Shown piece by piece: positions 1 through 11,288 of a stretch of DNA of 64,000 nucleotides; position 1 is the stretch's first letter; every line of letters starts with the position of its first letter. Position numbers and translations under genes: made by a program. Under the pieces are notes generated by a model. That model searched no databases. It was given only the letters and a program-made list of their open reading frames with translations, and was not told the DNA's origin. The stretch lies in contig VDFB02270651.1 in the NCBI GenBank assembly GCA_007258455.2, positions 488,664,905-488,728,904 on the forward strand, given 5' to 3'. This DNA comes from Sequoia sempervirens (Eukaryota; Streptophyta; Pinopsida; Cupressales; Cupressaceae).

Positions 1-354
1 AGGAACATCCTTTCCATCTATCAGATTACACATAGTGGTACAAGAAAGAGTGTAGAGTTCACATCTGATTCTGTCATTGTTCGGGATTTGCATAGCAAGG
101 CTCTTGTTGTAGTTGGGGAGGTTGATCATTGTTCTCAGTTCTACACCTTCTCATATTTTTCTCCTATTGATGATTCAGTTCACCCTAGTGTGGACACACT
201 TGAGGAGATTGAGTATGGTTACTTGAATCTTGGAGTGCTCACTAGTCCTGAGGTTCTTGAACTTATTGTTGATACTCCATCTCCTACATTGGCTGATGTA
301 CCTGATGAGACTTGTGTTCTGACAGTTTCAGTGCCTTGTGATTCAGTGCAATAG
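1..354 (+). pseudogene. GAG-pre-integrase fragment of copia polyprotein
   Basis: Reading frame 1 is open from the window edge to the TAG at 352-354. It begins NILSIYQITHSGT and continues with VRDLHSKALVVVGEVDH, the motif that lies between protease and integrase in many plant Ty1/copia polyproteins. The expected WHxRxGH and C-x2-C of the integrase zinc domain are missing; the frame instead runs into low-complexity acidic sequence and stops. This fits an internal deletion. The true start is upstream of the window. Confidence 0.75.
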
Positions 355-396
355 TGCATACCTTGTCTTCCAGCAGCAACTTCATGGGATGACTAC

Positions 397-957
397 TTGA
401 TAGACATTGGCAGTTTGTTTGTGGAATCCTACATTGCAGATTTGGGAGACACACTTGATTACCTACATCTTCTCTTTGATGAAGGTGATTCTTCTTTAGT
501 TGTTGTGAGGGAACACTCTGGACCTCCTCTACATGATCAATCTTTCGAGGTTGATGTGATTGTGGATGCATATGTACAACAGTTGGAGGAGACCACTTTC
601 TCTTTTGAGGAGCCATTTTCTTTGGAGTATGTTCTACCTTCATCCTTGCTAGATCTTGAGTTGTCTTTTTTAGTAGATGAGAGTGTTGTTGCAAAGGGGT
701 TCTCACAGGTTCCAGGAAGTGACTACACTATTGCAGCTTCACATGGTTTGGGAAGGGCATCTTTTGGCATCAACACAGGGACATTTGAGCAGATTTTCAG
801 AGACTTCTTACATTTTGAGGGTTCTTCTTTCTTCACTTGTGGATTGGGGAGACTTCATTCATACACCTTTGGTATTGTTTCTTCCCAAGGGGAGGAACAT
901 TGTTTGACAGTTTTGGAGCAGCTTCTTCATTCCTTCTCGAGCATCTTCCATGGGTGA
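397..957 (+). pseudogene. Chimeric ORF with copia reverse-transcriptase remnant
   Basis: This is an open frame of 186 codons. Most of it is acidic, hydrophobic sequence that I do not recognise. Around residues 95-107 it contains VVAKGFSQVPGSDYT, which resembles the start of the copia reverse-transcriptase domain (family pattern roughly VAKGFSQ-x3-DY). The usual next segment (TFSPVAR...) and the YVDD site are absent. I infer that a deletion joined the protease/integrase boundary to a few residues of reverse transcriptase and then to the 3' tail. It is unlikely to be functional. Confidence 0.5.
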
Positions 958-1237
958 TCATTGTACATTGAGGGGGGCTACCTTGTCTCTCTTCTTCTCT
1001 TGTATGGGGGGGACTTTTTCCTCACATGGGGTTTTTTCCTTCTCATGCTATGTTCATAGGCTTTTCGTCTCTTTTTTGGAGGGTAGTTTTTTCGCACTGG
1101 GTTTTTCTATCTTTACTCCACTTGGGAGAGATTTCATTGCATTTGTACATGGGTACCTAACATGGCCTAGTAGCCAGGACCCATCTTACATTGTTTTCTT
1201 TTGTGTACATTCTCCCTAAGTTGCACTTAAGGGGGGG

Positions 1238-1670
1238 TGTTGATGTAATTATATGTCTTGTACCTTGTCCTAGGTCATGACTACACCTTAGTTAAGTTTA
1301 CTTAGGAACCACATAAGAGGTTGTTGGAGATTTTCCACTTTTTGTGGACACATCATGTGATTATCTCTCCACCTTTTGTGGGTGGTCCACCTTTTGTGGA
1401 GATTATCACATTATCCCTTTCCACTTTAGGTGGAGTGATAACTTTTCATAGTTGTCTCATGTCATAAGATTATGACACTTGTCATAATCTTATGCCCTCC
1501 TATGTTCTCACCTTGGCTATATAAGCAAGGGGTCTCCTATGTATAGTGTACTGTATCTCATATTATTGACATTGAATATAGTTTATTCTTGTCATATTCT
1601 ATCTCTCTCTTTTGTGCTTTCTATCAGGCCTCTAGATCTTGGGAGGCTACCTTCATAGACAATTATTACA
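1238..1670 (+). repeat. 3' LTR (433 bp) of the copia-type element
   Basis: The repeat starts TGTTGATGTAAT right after a run of seven G and ends ATTATTACA. It contains a TATA box, and the sequence changes abruptly to gag sequence of another copia element at 1671. The 5' partner LTR is outside the window, so the left edge rests on the polypurine tract and TG start alone. Confidence 0.75.
1518..1524 (+). promoter_or_regulatory. TATA box in LTR
   Basis: TATATAA lies in the context GGCTATATAAGC, about 150 bp before the LTR end. This is the expected place for the U3 promoter of a copia LTR. Assignment is by position and motif only. Confidence 0.55.
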
Positions 1671-2460
1671 AAGAAAATGAAAGAAATATATGCAATCTAT
1701 AGTGATTTATCTAAGAATGAGCTAACCAAAGTTCTTTCACTAGGCACTGCTTGTGAAGTTTGGGAAAAGTTGTAAGATATCTATGAAGGAAATGATACAG
1801 TCAAATTATCAAAGAAGTTAACAAATAAGTGTAGATATGAGAACTTGAAAATGGAAGAAAGTGAGGACATAGCAAGCTAATTTTAGAGGGTTGACATTAT
1901 AGTAAATGAATTCAAAAATAAAGGTGGTACTTTGACAGATGAAGATGTAATGGAGAAGATTCAGATGAACCTACCAGAGACCTACAGTGACAAGGTCTCA
2001 ACCATTTAGGAAGTTTATGATCCAAAGAAATTCACTAAAGAATAACTATTTGGCACCTTGACCACATTTGAAATGAGAAAATTTGGAAAAGAAAAGGAGA
2101 AAATAAAAACAACCTTCAAATGCACAAATTTAGAAGATGATCTGGATAGTAAAGGTTCAGAGGAGTTGGAAGCAAATTTTACAAGGAAATTGAAGAAAGG
2201 TACTAATAAGTACAAAGGTATGTTACCTTTTAAATTTTTTTAGTTGTGGAAATATTGTTCACTATGCTTTAAGATGTCCAAATAGAGCCATAAAAAAGAA
2301 GAGAAAAAATAATAAAGACAATAAAGACAAAAAGTTCAAGAAATTATATTATGTTAGAGAAGATGCCAAAATTTTGGATGATGAATCTAATTTTGAGGAT
2401 GATAAAGATGAATGCATGTTTCTAGCCTTAGAGAATGAATCAGTGTCTACTAAGATGGAA
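1671..2460 (+). pseudogene. copia gag remnant (capsid and nucleocapsid)
   Basis: The sequence parallels the gag reading of the second copy (23590-23983 and 37595-37872): a UBN2-type capsid part followed by a lysine-rich nucleocapsid. Several in-frame stops are present, for example near 1773, 1880 and 2010, many of them TAG or TAA where the sister copy has CAG or GAG. The zinc knuckle is destroyed: the first cysteine codon has become part of a run of seven T with one extra base (about 2230-2240), which also shifts the frame. The 5' end is truncated. Confidence 0.75.
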
Positions 2461-2501
2461 GATGGACAAGGGAATGTGGTCCAGAAAACAAGAAGGAAGA
2501 G

Positions 2502-3631
2502 ATGGAAGGTACTCTAGTTTATGCCCTTCATTCTAGACAAGATGAAGATTATTGGGTAAATAATAGTGGCTACTCAGATCATATGACTAGAGACAAAAGT
2601 AAGTTTACTAAACTTGAAAAGTATGATGGAGGATTAGTCATATTTGGAGATGATTCCAGTGCAAATATTGTTGGAAAAGGAACAATACTAATGATGTCTA
2701 TTATGTTAATAGGTTAAGGCATAATCTCTTGAGTGTTGGACAAATGTGTAGCAAAGGATTTAAGCTTGTTTTTAAGGATAATACATGTGAGATTAGAAAA
2801 GGGTCCAGAGCTTTGGTAGCTGCAAGAAGAAGAACATATGGAAACATTTATTAGCTTAAGGGTGTTGATGGTAGGTGCTTTGTGTCTCAAGTTAATGAAA
2901 GTTGGCTATGGCACCAAAGGATGGGACATGTAAACTTTGACAACCTAATTAGGATAAGTTCAAGAGAAGTTGTTAGGGATCTGCCAAGAATTACAAAGCC
3001 TATCAATACTGTTTGTAAAATTTGTCAATTGGGAAAACAAAAAAAATATAGCTTTAAAGGAAAAGAACAATTAATTACTAGAGTATTATAATTGATTCAT
3101 ATAGACCTCTGTGGTCCTACAAGAACAAGAAGTTTTAATGGTGATATGTATTTTATGCTTTTAATTGATGAATATTCTAGAATGACATGGGTTACTTTTC
3201 TTAAGGAGAAAGCTCAAGCTCTAGATAGATTCAAGGTGTTCAAGGCTATGGTAGAGAATGAAGTAAACCTAAAAATGAAATTTGTAAGATCTAACAGAGG
3301 TGGAGAATTCACCTCCAATGACTTTAATGTGTTTTGTGAAGAGCATGGTATAAAGAGGCATCTTTCTACTCCTAGAACTCCTTGGAAAAATGAAGTTACT
3401 AATAGGAAGAATTAGATAGTTCAAGAAGCCACAAGGACTATGATGAAAGAGGTAAATGTACCTAAAGTATATTGGAGAGAAAAAATGTATACTACTATTT
3501 ACATTCCTAACAAAGTTCAAAATAAAAACAACAATTTAGAAAGACTCCTTATGAAATATGGTATGGAAAAATTCATACTGTTAAGTATTTCAAGGTGTTT
3601 GGAAGCAAATTTTATATTAAAATCTAGATGA
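2502..3631 (+). pseudogene. copia protease-integrase remnant
   Basis: Near 2555 the reading NNSGYSDHMTRDKSKF corresponds to the family's DSGCSDHMT; the catalytic Asp has become Asn and the Cys a Tyr. From 2882 the GAG-pre-integrase box WLWHQRMGHVNFDNL is intact, followed by C-x2-C. The integrase core follows from about 3092: IHIDLCGPT (first Asp), then the second acidic site in the context RSNRGGEFTSNDF, where the expected Asp is Asn, and a decayed Glu region at TPWKNEVTNRKN. Stops break the frame at about 2716, 3090 and 3415. The core residues are damaged, so integration activity is not expected. Confidence 0.8.
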
Positions 3632-3959
3632 TGAGAACCTAGGAAAGTTTGATGCAAGATGTGATGAAGGTATTTTCCTTGAATATTCAACCAAAATAAA
3701 AGCTTATAGATGCCACAATAAAATATTGAGAAAGATTATTGAAAGTGCAAATGTAAAAGTTGATGAAAATATGCACAAAACAATTGAAATAAGTGAAGAT
3801 GAACTAGATGAACCTATATATGGAAAAGAGCAAGTAAAGAATAAGGAAAAAGAAAAACAAATTGAATAAGAAGAAACTTCAGAACTTGCTCCTAAGATGC
3901 CAAAATATATACAGAAAAATCATCCAAAAGAATAGATAATTGGAGACAAAGACAAAAGT

Positions 3960-5285
3960 ATAATGACAAGAATCAAAGTGGTGGCAGCTAAGGTAAATTT
4001 GTGTTTACTTTCCAGGATATAACCTAAAATAGAGTGTGAATCCTGAAAATATGAAACTTGGGTTAGAATAATGAAAGAGGAAATACATCAAATAGAGAAA
4101 ATTTAGACATGGGAATTGGTTCCTAGATCAGTAAAGAAGAACATAATTGGTTAAAAATGGGTATTCAGGAATAAGTTGAATGAGAATGGTAAAGTAGTAA
4201 GAAACAAAACAAGGCTTGTCTGCAAAGGTTATTCACGGGTAGAAGGAATAGACTTTGAAGAGACATTTTCCCTGGTGGAAAGAATTGAGGCTATTTAGAT
4301 GTTTTTGGCATTTTCTTCTCACAAAGATTTCAAGGTATACCAAAAGGATGTTAATTCTACATTATTGAATGTAGAATTGGAAGAAGAGGTCTATATGGAA
4401 GAACTAGAGGGATTTCAATTATTAGATCAACTAGACATGGTTTGCAAGTTGAAAAAGGCACTATATGGACTTAAGCAGGCTCCCAAATTATGGTGTGCAA
4501 GGTTGGACAAGTATTTGACTTGGAAAAGGTTCAACAAAGGCTCCACAGACAATAATCTTTATTTCAAGATTGAAGGAAACAACATTTTGATAGTGGTTGT
4601 GTATATTGATGATATTATCTTTGGAGGAAATGAGGGTATGTGCAAGAAATTTGTAGAGGAAATGCAAAAAGAGTTTGAAATCTCTATCATTGGTGAGTTG
4701 AATTTCTTCCTTAGACTTCAAGTGAATGAAACTGATAAGGGCATATTCATTTCACAATAAAAGTATGTTAAATAATTATTGAAGAAGTTTGGAATGGATG
4801 ACTCCAAAATGGTTTGTACCACTATGGTAGCTAGATGCAAATTAAGTAAGGATAATGAATCCCCTAAAGTTGATAAGAGCAAGTACAAATCTATGATTAG
4901 TGGACTATTATATCTTACTTCAACTAGACTAGATATCATGCATGCAGTATGTTTGGTTTCCAAACTTCAAGAACCTAAAGAAACACATGTCACAACTATG
5001 AAAAGAATATCCAGATATTTAAAAGGGACTCTAGATTATGGTTTGTGGTATCCTAAGGATACCACATTTTGGTTTAAGTGCTTACACTGATGCAAATTGG
5101 GCTAGTTGTGTAGATGACTGGAAGAGTACAAGTGGTGGTGTATTCTTTCTTGGATGCAAGTTGGTTTCATAGCTAAGCAAGAAATAGGATTTAGTTTCTT
5201 TATCCACTATAGAGGCTGAGTACATAGCTGCATGTAGGTAATATGGATGAAGAAAAAATTGAAGGATATAGGAGTGATGTGTGAT
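3960..5285 (+). pseudogene. copia reverse transcriptase-RNase H remnant
   Basis: The longest open part (4299-4760) holds palm motifs including LKKALYGLKQAPKLW and the polymerase site YIDDIIFGGNE, a YIDD variant of the usual YVDD. The connection and RNase H follow in a shifted frame from 4779 (SGLLYLTSTRLDIMHAV, then YLKGTLDYGLWYP). After about 5090 the frame shifts again, and the C-terminal RNase H is cut off near 5285 by the deletion that joins to LTR sequence. Stops occur before the first open part (for example near 3867 and 4298) and between the later ones. Confidence 0.8.
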
Positions 5286-5301
5286 GAAGAAAGTTTATAA
5301 T

Positions 5302-5431
5302 ATTGAAGATGGTATAAATACAAGACAAGATGTTATAAACATTTGTATTAATTGAAGATGGTATAAATACAAGACAAGATGTTATAAAAATTTGTATTAA
5401 TTGAAGATGGTATAAATGCAAGAAAAGATGT
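5302..5431 (+). repeat. 49-bp tandem repeat, about 2.7 copies, inside LTR remnant
   Basis: Units begin ATTGAAGATGGTATAAA at 5302, 5351 and 5400, an exact 49-bp period. The first two units are nearly identical. The related LTR at 42288 has only one unit, so the array expanded in this copy, right beside the deletion junction. Confidence 0.85.
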
Positions 5432-5598
5432 TAAGGATTGTATGCCACAAGTGTGAGAAGAAAGGTAGATGTGAGAGATTGTTTGAAAGTGAACTGAGGC
5501 AGTGCAAACTTCACTGTGTTAGACTCCTAAAAGTGGTGAGTTGGTGGTGTTTGCAATTCTCTGATCAAGGTTGTGGATGTGTGCAAGTTGTTGTGGTG

Positions 5599-5603
5599 GA
5601 TCT
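5599..5603. repeat. Target-site duplication GATCT, left copy
   Basis: GATCT ends the left LTR piece and is repeated at 22971-22975. The undisturbed LTR at 42486 has it once (GGTGGATCTTCTATT). Confidence 0.8.
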
Positions 5604-7459
5604 ATTAGGTCTCAAAAACATAGGTTTGAACCATGAGAGGTTGCCAAGCTCTCACAACATTTTGTCTAATGTACAAGGGAAAATGAATTTGAACCTTCTT
5701 CTCTTTAGGCTCTGCCAGACCTAGGTGGGTATACTTGATGTAAGTGAAGTAGACTTGAACTATGTGTTTCTTTCCTAAGCAATATATCCACAATGGAAAC
5801 TAGAAGTGGGTAAATGAAATTCTAATTTGGTATGAATTGTGTAAGATATATCAAGGTAAAATATGTTCAATTAACAGATGTAAAAGAATGAATTTGGTAT
5901 GGTAAAACTAAATAAAATGGTTGAGACCAATGCTTTGTTGGGTAAAACGAAGTTAGATGAAAGTCTGAGATGTTTGGCTTCTATTCAGAAAAAATGCTAA
6001 TTGTTTGGCATACAAATATTAGTTTAAATAACTTGTATAAACATGCAAGAATGTAATTACCAAGTTCTTCTTAGTAATCCAAATGACCCTTCCAAATTAT
6101 TGTGAATGACTAAAAGGACTTAATCTTTTCTTGAAAGAACTAGTTAATCATGCCACACGAATACAAAAAATGTGCATCGATAAATTGAGTATATACTTGA
6201 TATATCAATTTAAATAACAAATAAACATCAGCATTGGAGATGGGTATGTGCAAGATCATCATGGAAAAAATAGGCCCTTAAGTGGCAAAAAATTCAGAAA
6301 AATTAGTGTTAGGCAACTTGAAGTAAAAATTTAAATAATTTATCTATATTATTTCAAAAATATGTAAGAATAGAATCTATAGAAAATTGAATTTAGTTTC
6401 TAAACTATTAGGTTTATTTAAAAATAAATAAAATCTATTTGGTGAAAATTTGAAATTTCAATGTAGTAGTACTTAAATTTTAGGGAAAAATTAAGAAGTA
6501 GGTGTTTGTCTGACCACCCTAACCATAATAAAATGATAATATTTTTTAAAAGATTTTATATAAGTAGAGGACTCATTTCAGGATGTGATGCATATTTTTG
6601 TAACTTTATTCCAAGTAAATAATTAATTATGAATTTTTATTACAACTTTTAAAAAATATAAAAAACTCGTGATGTCGACCACCTTAACTTGGTCAAAACT
6701 TCATGAAATTTATTTTTCTTTTTTTAATCCTATAGTATGTGCAGCATAGAATGTGACACATGTTTTAAATTCAAAAAATGTGATACCATTTGAATGTTAT
6801 AGATGTTTTTAATCAGCCTATCAATCAGGACTTTAGTCGTAATTCTAATAGAAAATGAATAATAATTATTTATTAAATTCAAATTAAAGCATAATTTATA
6901 TTGGTGGAAAGCTGAGAATCTCCTCTAAAAACCCTTTCCATTTCATCAATTTTGTGTAAAAAAAAGTCATCACCCACATACCCTACAAATACCCATAATA
7001 TTGCCACTTTTTGGCCCATCATGATCCTGCACATACCCAAAAAACTTGATAATATTCTCAATTAATTCAATAAACAATTGATATCAAAATAACACCACAA
7101 AATTAGAGTTCTTTCATTGATTCCTCCAAAATTTTATACATGCATCATGGTCTTTTGAAATGTAGAAATTGTAGCTGTCCCTATTCGCCTATTATTCTCT
7201 CCTATCTCTAATATAATATCTATTTTTGGTCTATATGAGAGGCAACAAGCTTTATACCAAAGGTTATTTCTTTTGGTAACAAAACATAACTCATGAAATT
7301 AAGTATAACTAAAAATAACTAAAACAACAAATGCTCCAATTCGTTAGTCTTTGAGTAAGAAGCCTGTGGTCATCTAAGACTTGTGCAAAGCTCTTACTTT
7401 ATGATTATTCTCCTTCGTGATGCTGATGATCAATCCTCATTTGATCCTAGATACTTCTC
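5604..7459. other. AT-rich trailer of the unclassified element, no gene seen
   Basis: Short ORFs here (for example 6879-7061 on the minus strand) look random. The stretch is AT-rich with T and A runs. I see no terminal repeat, RNA gene or known motif, only the element end at 5604. Confidence 0.5.
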
Positions 7460-8632
7460 CTACCATTTTCTTATTATCAAATCATTTGGCCACTTGAATT
7501 CTTGAGTAGTAGTAACATTAGTGAGATGACTTTTCCATCTATTATCGAGCAAGTTCTTGACATCTACCACAAATTTCTTGTATCCATTGTCCAATATCAC
7601 AATTCCATCAAGTAAAGTGTGAAACCTATCAAGGATGATATCCCCATCACTATGTATGTGTGTCAAGCACTGAGAAACCATATGATTACACTCGTTCTTC
7701 CATTCAACCACACCCTTTATCTAATTATCATATTTAATAACTAAAGGGTTGAAAGTGTACTTTATAGAGTCAAATGCATTTATTCTAATTTCCACTTTCT
7801 TCTTCATATCAGTTAAATACTTGTGCTCCTCAATCACTCCCTTCACCATTTGCTGAGTTAGTTTTAGGCTAGGAGGGGCATCTTGATCTTTTTGTGTTAC
7901 CTTGCATAAAGTAGTTAGAATGTGATAAGTGGGTTGCCACCTCTGCTGAAGCTCCTCTAGGATAGGGGAATTAACATTAATCTGCTCCAAATATTTAACT
8001 AGATTTCTAAAGCTCTCATGTACCCCACCTATCTTTTCCTTCAATATCTCAATTTTGTGCTCCAATATTCTCCTTGGGGTATCCAAGATGTGGTGCTTGA
8101 TATCTTCCATATTATTCTTTTTTAAATGATCAATTTCATTTTTCATCTGTTGAATATGTGGGTCCTTAGCTTGAACAGGTGGATGATAAACAACTATCTC
8201 ATCTCCCCTTACTATTCTTTTTTTCTACAATTGTTGTTTCAACTTGATATTTTCAATAAACATTTTATTAACTTCATCATTCGACAATTTCAATATTTTC
8301 TCATACTCAATGATTTTCTTCTCCATGTTTTCCACCACATATTTGGTGAACATTGTTGAGTGCATAGTTATGGTAGCAACCTCTATTGGAGTTATATCCT
8401 TCACCATCCTCACCATGTCTGACCCTCTCATCTCTTGTACCACATCCAAGAGTCTGGGCTTCCTTGTACTCTTTTGCTTTGTCCATAGGGAAAGAGTTTG
8501 AGTGGTAGGGTTATACCCTATTCCTGATACTCCTTCCTCTGAGTCAAATTCTACAACCAACATTGGGTAATCTTGTGATCTAATTTTGTCCAACAAAAAT
8601 ACCTTGGACAAATCCATTCCTGGTATGATCAA
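7460..8632 (-). pseudogene. C-terminal part of unknown element protein, coiled-coil-like
   Basis: Three open pieces (8632-8225, 8146-7721, 7711-7460) lie in the same minus-strand frame, separated only by single TAG codons near 8225 and 7718, giving a reading of about 390 codons. The product is charged, with heptad-like stretches around MEKKIIEYEKILKLSND and MEDIKHHILDTPRRILEHKI. I recognise no catalytic motif. Together with 8854-10417 and 21603-21935 it seems to form one gene of the inserted element. It could be a structural (gag-like) or DNA-binding protein; I do not assign a function. Confidence 0.5.
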
Positions 8633-8853
8633 AATATCACTTTTTAGAACTAATTCTTGTGCTTCTTGGGGAGTAACATAAATATTATCAATATTTAGTT
8701 CTGCTAGTGTTTGGGCCTAAATTTCAGCCTATTTAGAATCATCAACTCCTATGCGATTGATCTTTAATCTTTCATGAAACTATTTTATTTTTATTTTGAT
8801 CCAAAAATATTTGGAATCATTACTATTAATGAAATTATCATCCTCTATAAATC

Positions 8854-9297
8854 TCAGAGAGGCAACCACTCATCATCTTGAATTTCAGCTACAACTTCTT
8901 CTAATATCCTAAACTTAGGATCATGGGGCTCCTGAGTTTTCTGCTGCTCTGCTAACTCTTTCATTGTTGATAAAGTTAGTACTGCTTCCTTTTCCTCATC
9001 ACCTAATCCATAGTCAACTAATAACTTAATTTTCTTTTTTTTGGTTGGGGGTTCATGTGTGAGAGATGGAGGGGGTTGATGTACTAGTGATGGGAGTGTT
9101 GTATGAGATGTGGATGCTTCTTGTGATGGTTGTTGGGGTGTAGGAAGTGGAACCAATCCTTCATCTTGAGCCATCTTATAAAATTCATCAAATTTTCCAA
9201 GGACCAATTGCATCCTTTTTAGAAGATCAAGTTCATTAGCAAAGAACCCTTTGAAATTCTTATTCTTCCCCTTCTTTTTCTCTTCCCATCTCTTCAT
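8854..9297 (-). pseudogene. Middle part of unknown element protein, proline-rich with basic patch
   Basis: This 147-codon open piece starts with a lysine-rich stretch (RWEEKKKGKNKNFKG), passes through a Ser/Pro/His-rich linker (PLPTPQQPSQEASTSH), then a likely nuclear-localisation patch (PPTKKKKIKLL) and an acidic tail. The next piece (8632 downward) is in another frame, and stops lie between them near 8700-8780, so at least one frameshift separates them. The layout resembles 49128-49712 on the other strand. Function unknown. Confidence 0.45.
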
Positions 9298-9318
9298 TAT
9301 TATCCATCTCCTTCTTGT

Positions 9319-10417
9319 CTAAAAAATAACGAAAAAATATACTAAATTCCTTGTCGCATATTCTTTAGGGTCAAAAGCATGAGATATGGCCCTCTTGGTA
9401 AGTAAAGTCCTTCTAATAATATTAATGTAACCTTCTGTGTCACATACTCTTTCTTTCCCAAACTTGAGGGTATAATTAACCCTCATGAATCTTTGCAATT
9501 CCCCAAGCATATCTGATCCAATAACCAACTATTAAAAAACTATCAAATCAACCAAGAGTGTTCCTTTTCTCTAATTTCTCATTATATCATGCTCCATCTA
9601 GAGCATTTGCCACATGAACTCAAAAAAAATATTCTGGTAGGTACAAATTTTGGTAAAATGTGGGGTTTCTGATCACAACCGTACACCCTAATGATAGTAT
9701 GTTGTGGCATAATTATGTGTGAGCCCCTGGTCTAGCTTGTATTACATGGGTCTCATGACCTCCATCATTGATTGTGGAAATCTTGTTGTTGAAAAACCAA
9801 GGGCAAAAACTATTCTAAGTACAAAATCATCTCTAAACAAAACAAAATCACATTCATTGCATCTAATATCCCATATGTAGCACCAATTTTGAACTTGAAG
9901 TTTAAATCTATTTTCTTGTGTACACAGATTCATCCTTCTATTCCACTTTGTCTCATTTTGATAAAAAATCAAATAACATAACAAAGAATACTTTCTAAAA
10001 GACATGGGAGATTTAGCCTCCATCACCTACAACAATCCTTCATGAATTTTTTCTTCAATTCTAGAATCAAAATAAAACTCAACATTTGACTCTAGATGTT
10101 GAATGATCATAGCCATTCTTATCAACCCTACTGGCATGTTATCTTCTACATCTATTCCTAGAACCTGACACAATGCATGGTATGTATTTTTGAAGTAGAC
10201 CTCAAAATCAGACACTAGAAAAAGGCTCTATTTTTGAAGAGGGGATGGGAAGTATCATGTTTTTATCACCCCTTTTCATGTGCAGGGGGATCTTATCACT
10301 CTTATAAGTTCTTAATCTCTTGTATTCTTGTTCTAGCTTCCCTAAATTTACTTCTATAACTACTTGTTTTTTCAAGTTGAAATATTTAATTATGGCCTCC
10401 CTTGAAACACCTACCAA
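9319..10417 (-). pseudogene. N-proximal globular part of unknown element protein, fragmented
   Basis: Open pieces lie at 10417-10208, 10215-10027, 10026-9742 and 9528-9319 in different frames, overlapping or nearly abutting, as expected for one gene broken by small indels. Recognisable stretches are LVGVSREAIIKYFNLKK, VEDNMPVGLIRMAMIIQHL and KFGKERVCDTEGYINIIRR. I know no named family with these. The upstream end of this piece is the chromovirus insertion at 10459, and the reading resumes at 21603 on the far side. Confidence 0.45.
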
Positions 10418-10453
10418 ACACCCACCATCTAGAAACCTAACAATCTTTGTTGG

Positions 10454-10458
10454 GGTAT
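10454..10458. repeat. Target-site duplication GGTAT, left copy
   Basis: GGTAT immediately precedes the first LTR base (10459). The same five bases follow the last LTR base at 21598-21602. The middle LTR has no such flanks. Confidence 0.9.
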
Positions 10459-11167
10459 TGATGAGGGTACAACCTGAGACTTAGAAAGTAACCCACAAAC
10501 AAGAGAATAATTTTATTATTCAGAAAATGGAGCTTCTTACATGCAAAGGATCTCAAATCCCCAAGTTCTATAGCACATGCAAGTTATAGAAAGCTACAGA
10601 ATAACCCTTTCTCAATATACAAGCTTGTCCCCCAAAAGTTACCCAAAAATTAGAAACCCACCCATAAATAGAGCTCCTATTTAGTTTGGAGCCAAAACAA
10701 CATTCACATTTTGAGTTTAGATGGTTTGGCGCTGAAAAATTACAACTTGAAGTTCAAATTTCAAAAGAACATTTGCAATTGTATCTTCTAGAAAGTGCGC
10801 CAACTTCCCAGGGCCATAACTTTTGATTCGGGACTCCGATTTGCGAACCGTTTGAACCGTTGGAAAGGTTTCAAAGTCAAGAACGTACTCAAAATTAGCG
10901 ATGCTGATTTCTGCAAGTTTTAGGGCCGATCCGGGAGCTATAAGTGCCTCAAATATAACTTGGAAGATTTTCAAGTGCAAATCTAGGAAACAAAAACTGC
11001 AATATATTTCCACCCAGGAATAGAAAATAAAAACCGTAAATTGAGAATTTCATTATGATGAAAAGGGTATCCAAAAATGTAAAACATCTAAAAACTAAGA
11101 AAATTTAAATTTAACTATTTTTGGGTGATGCAAGATTGCCCTTACACCACTGGATGCTCCTGCATCA
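10459..11167 (-). repeat. Chromovirus LTR, left (709 bp)
   Basis: Begins TGATGAGGGTAC and ends CTGCATCA on the plus strand. On the coding (minus) strand it is the outer 3' LTR. It aligns along its length with 15527-16224 and 20888-21597, with scattered substitutions. Confidence 0.93.
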
Positions 11168-11288
11168 AACACCCAGGGTAATTTGAGAAGTGGCCCTGTC
11201 ACGTCTCAAATGGTGGTGGAAAAACCCAAATGGTCAACCTCTACCTTAGGCAACCAGGATGAATCTTCAATAGGCCTTCCTTTCCATT

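Larger units (their letters stand above)
1..1670 (+). mobile_element. Ty1/copia-type element, internally deleted, 3' part only
   Basis: The 5' end lies outside the window. What is visible is a GAG-pre-integrase fragment, a chimeric ORF with a short reverse-transcriptase remnant, a 3' tail, a G-rich polypurine tract (1231-1237) and a 3' LTR ending in CA at 1670. No integrase core, reverse-transcriptase palm or RNase H can be read, so this copy could move only with enzymes supplied in trans. The sequence after 1670 matches the gag interior of the copia copy at 23590, so this element interrupted that older element. The expected 5-bp target duplication (right side probably AAGAA) cannot be confirmed because the left flank is outside the window. 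Confidence 0.8.
1671..5603 (+). mobile_element. Ty1/copia element, internal region 1 plus start of shared LTR
   Basis: Domain order on the plus strand is gag, protease, GAG-pre-integrase, integrase, reverse transcriptase, RNase H, as in Ty1/copia. Wording of the motifs suggests the Tork lineage, without certainty. The 5' end was lost to the element at 1-1670. At the 3' end a deletion joins RNase H (about 5285) to the middle of the LTR, removing the polypurine tract and roughly the first 900 bp of LTR. Compared with the related copy at 37595-41090 it is more decayed. Confidence 0.85.
5302..5603 (+). repeat. Left piece of the split copia LTR
   Basis: Sequence from the tandem repeat to GGATCT at 5603 matches 42288-42490 of the complete LTR. 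The match stops at 5603 and resumes, at the next LTR base, at 22971. This piece and 22971-23363 are therefore one LTR split by an insertion. Confidence 0.85.

Noticed and set aside
2015..2215. Minus-strand ORF over copia gag
   Set aside because: Antisense of the Lys/Glu-rich nucleocapsid; Phe/Ser-rich product typical of such shadows.
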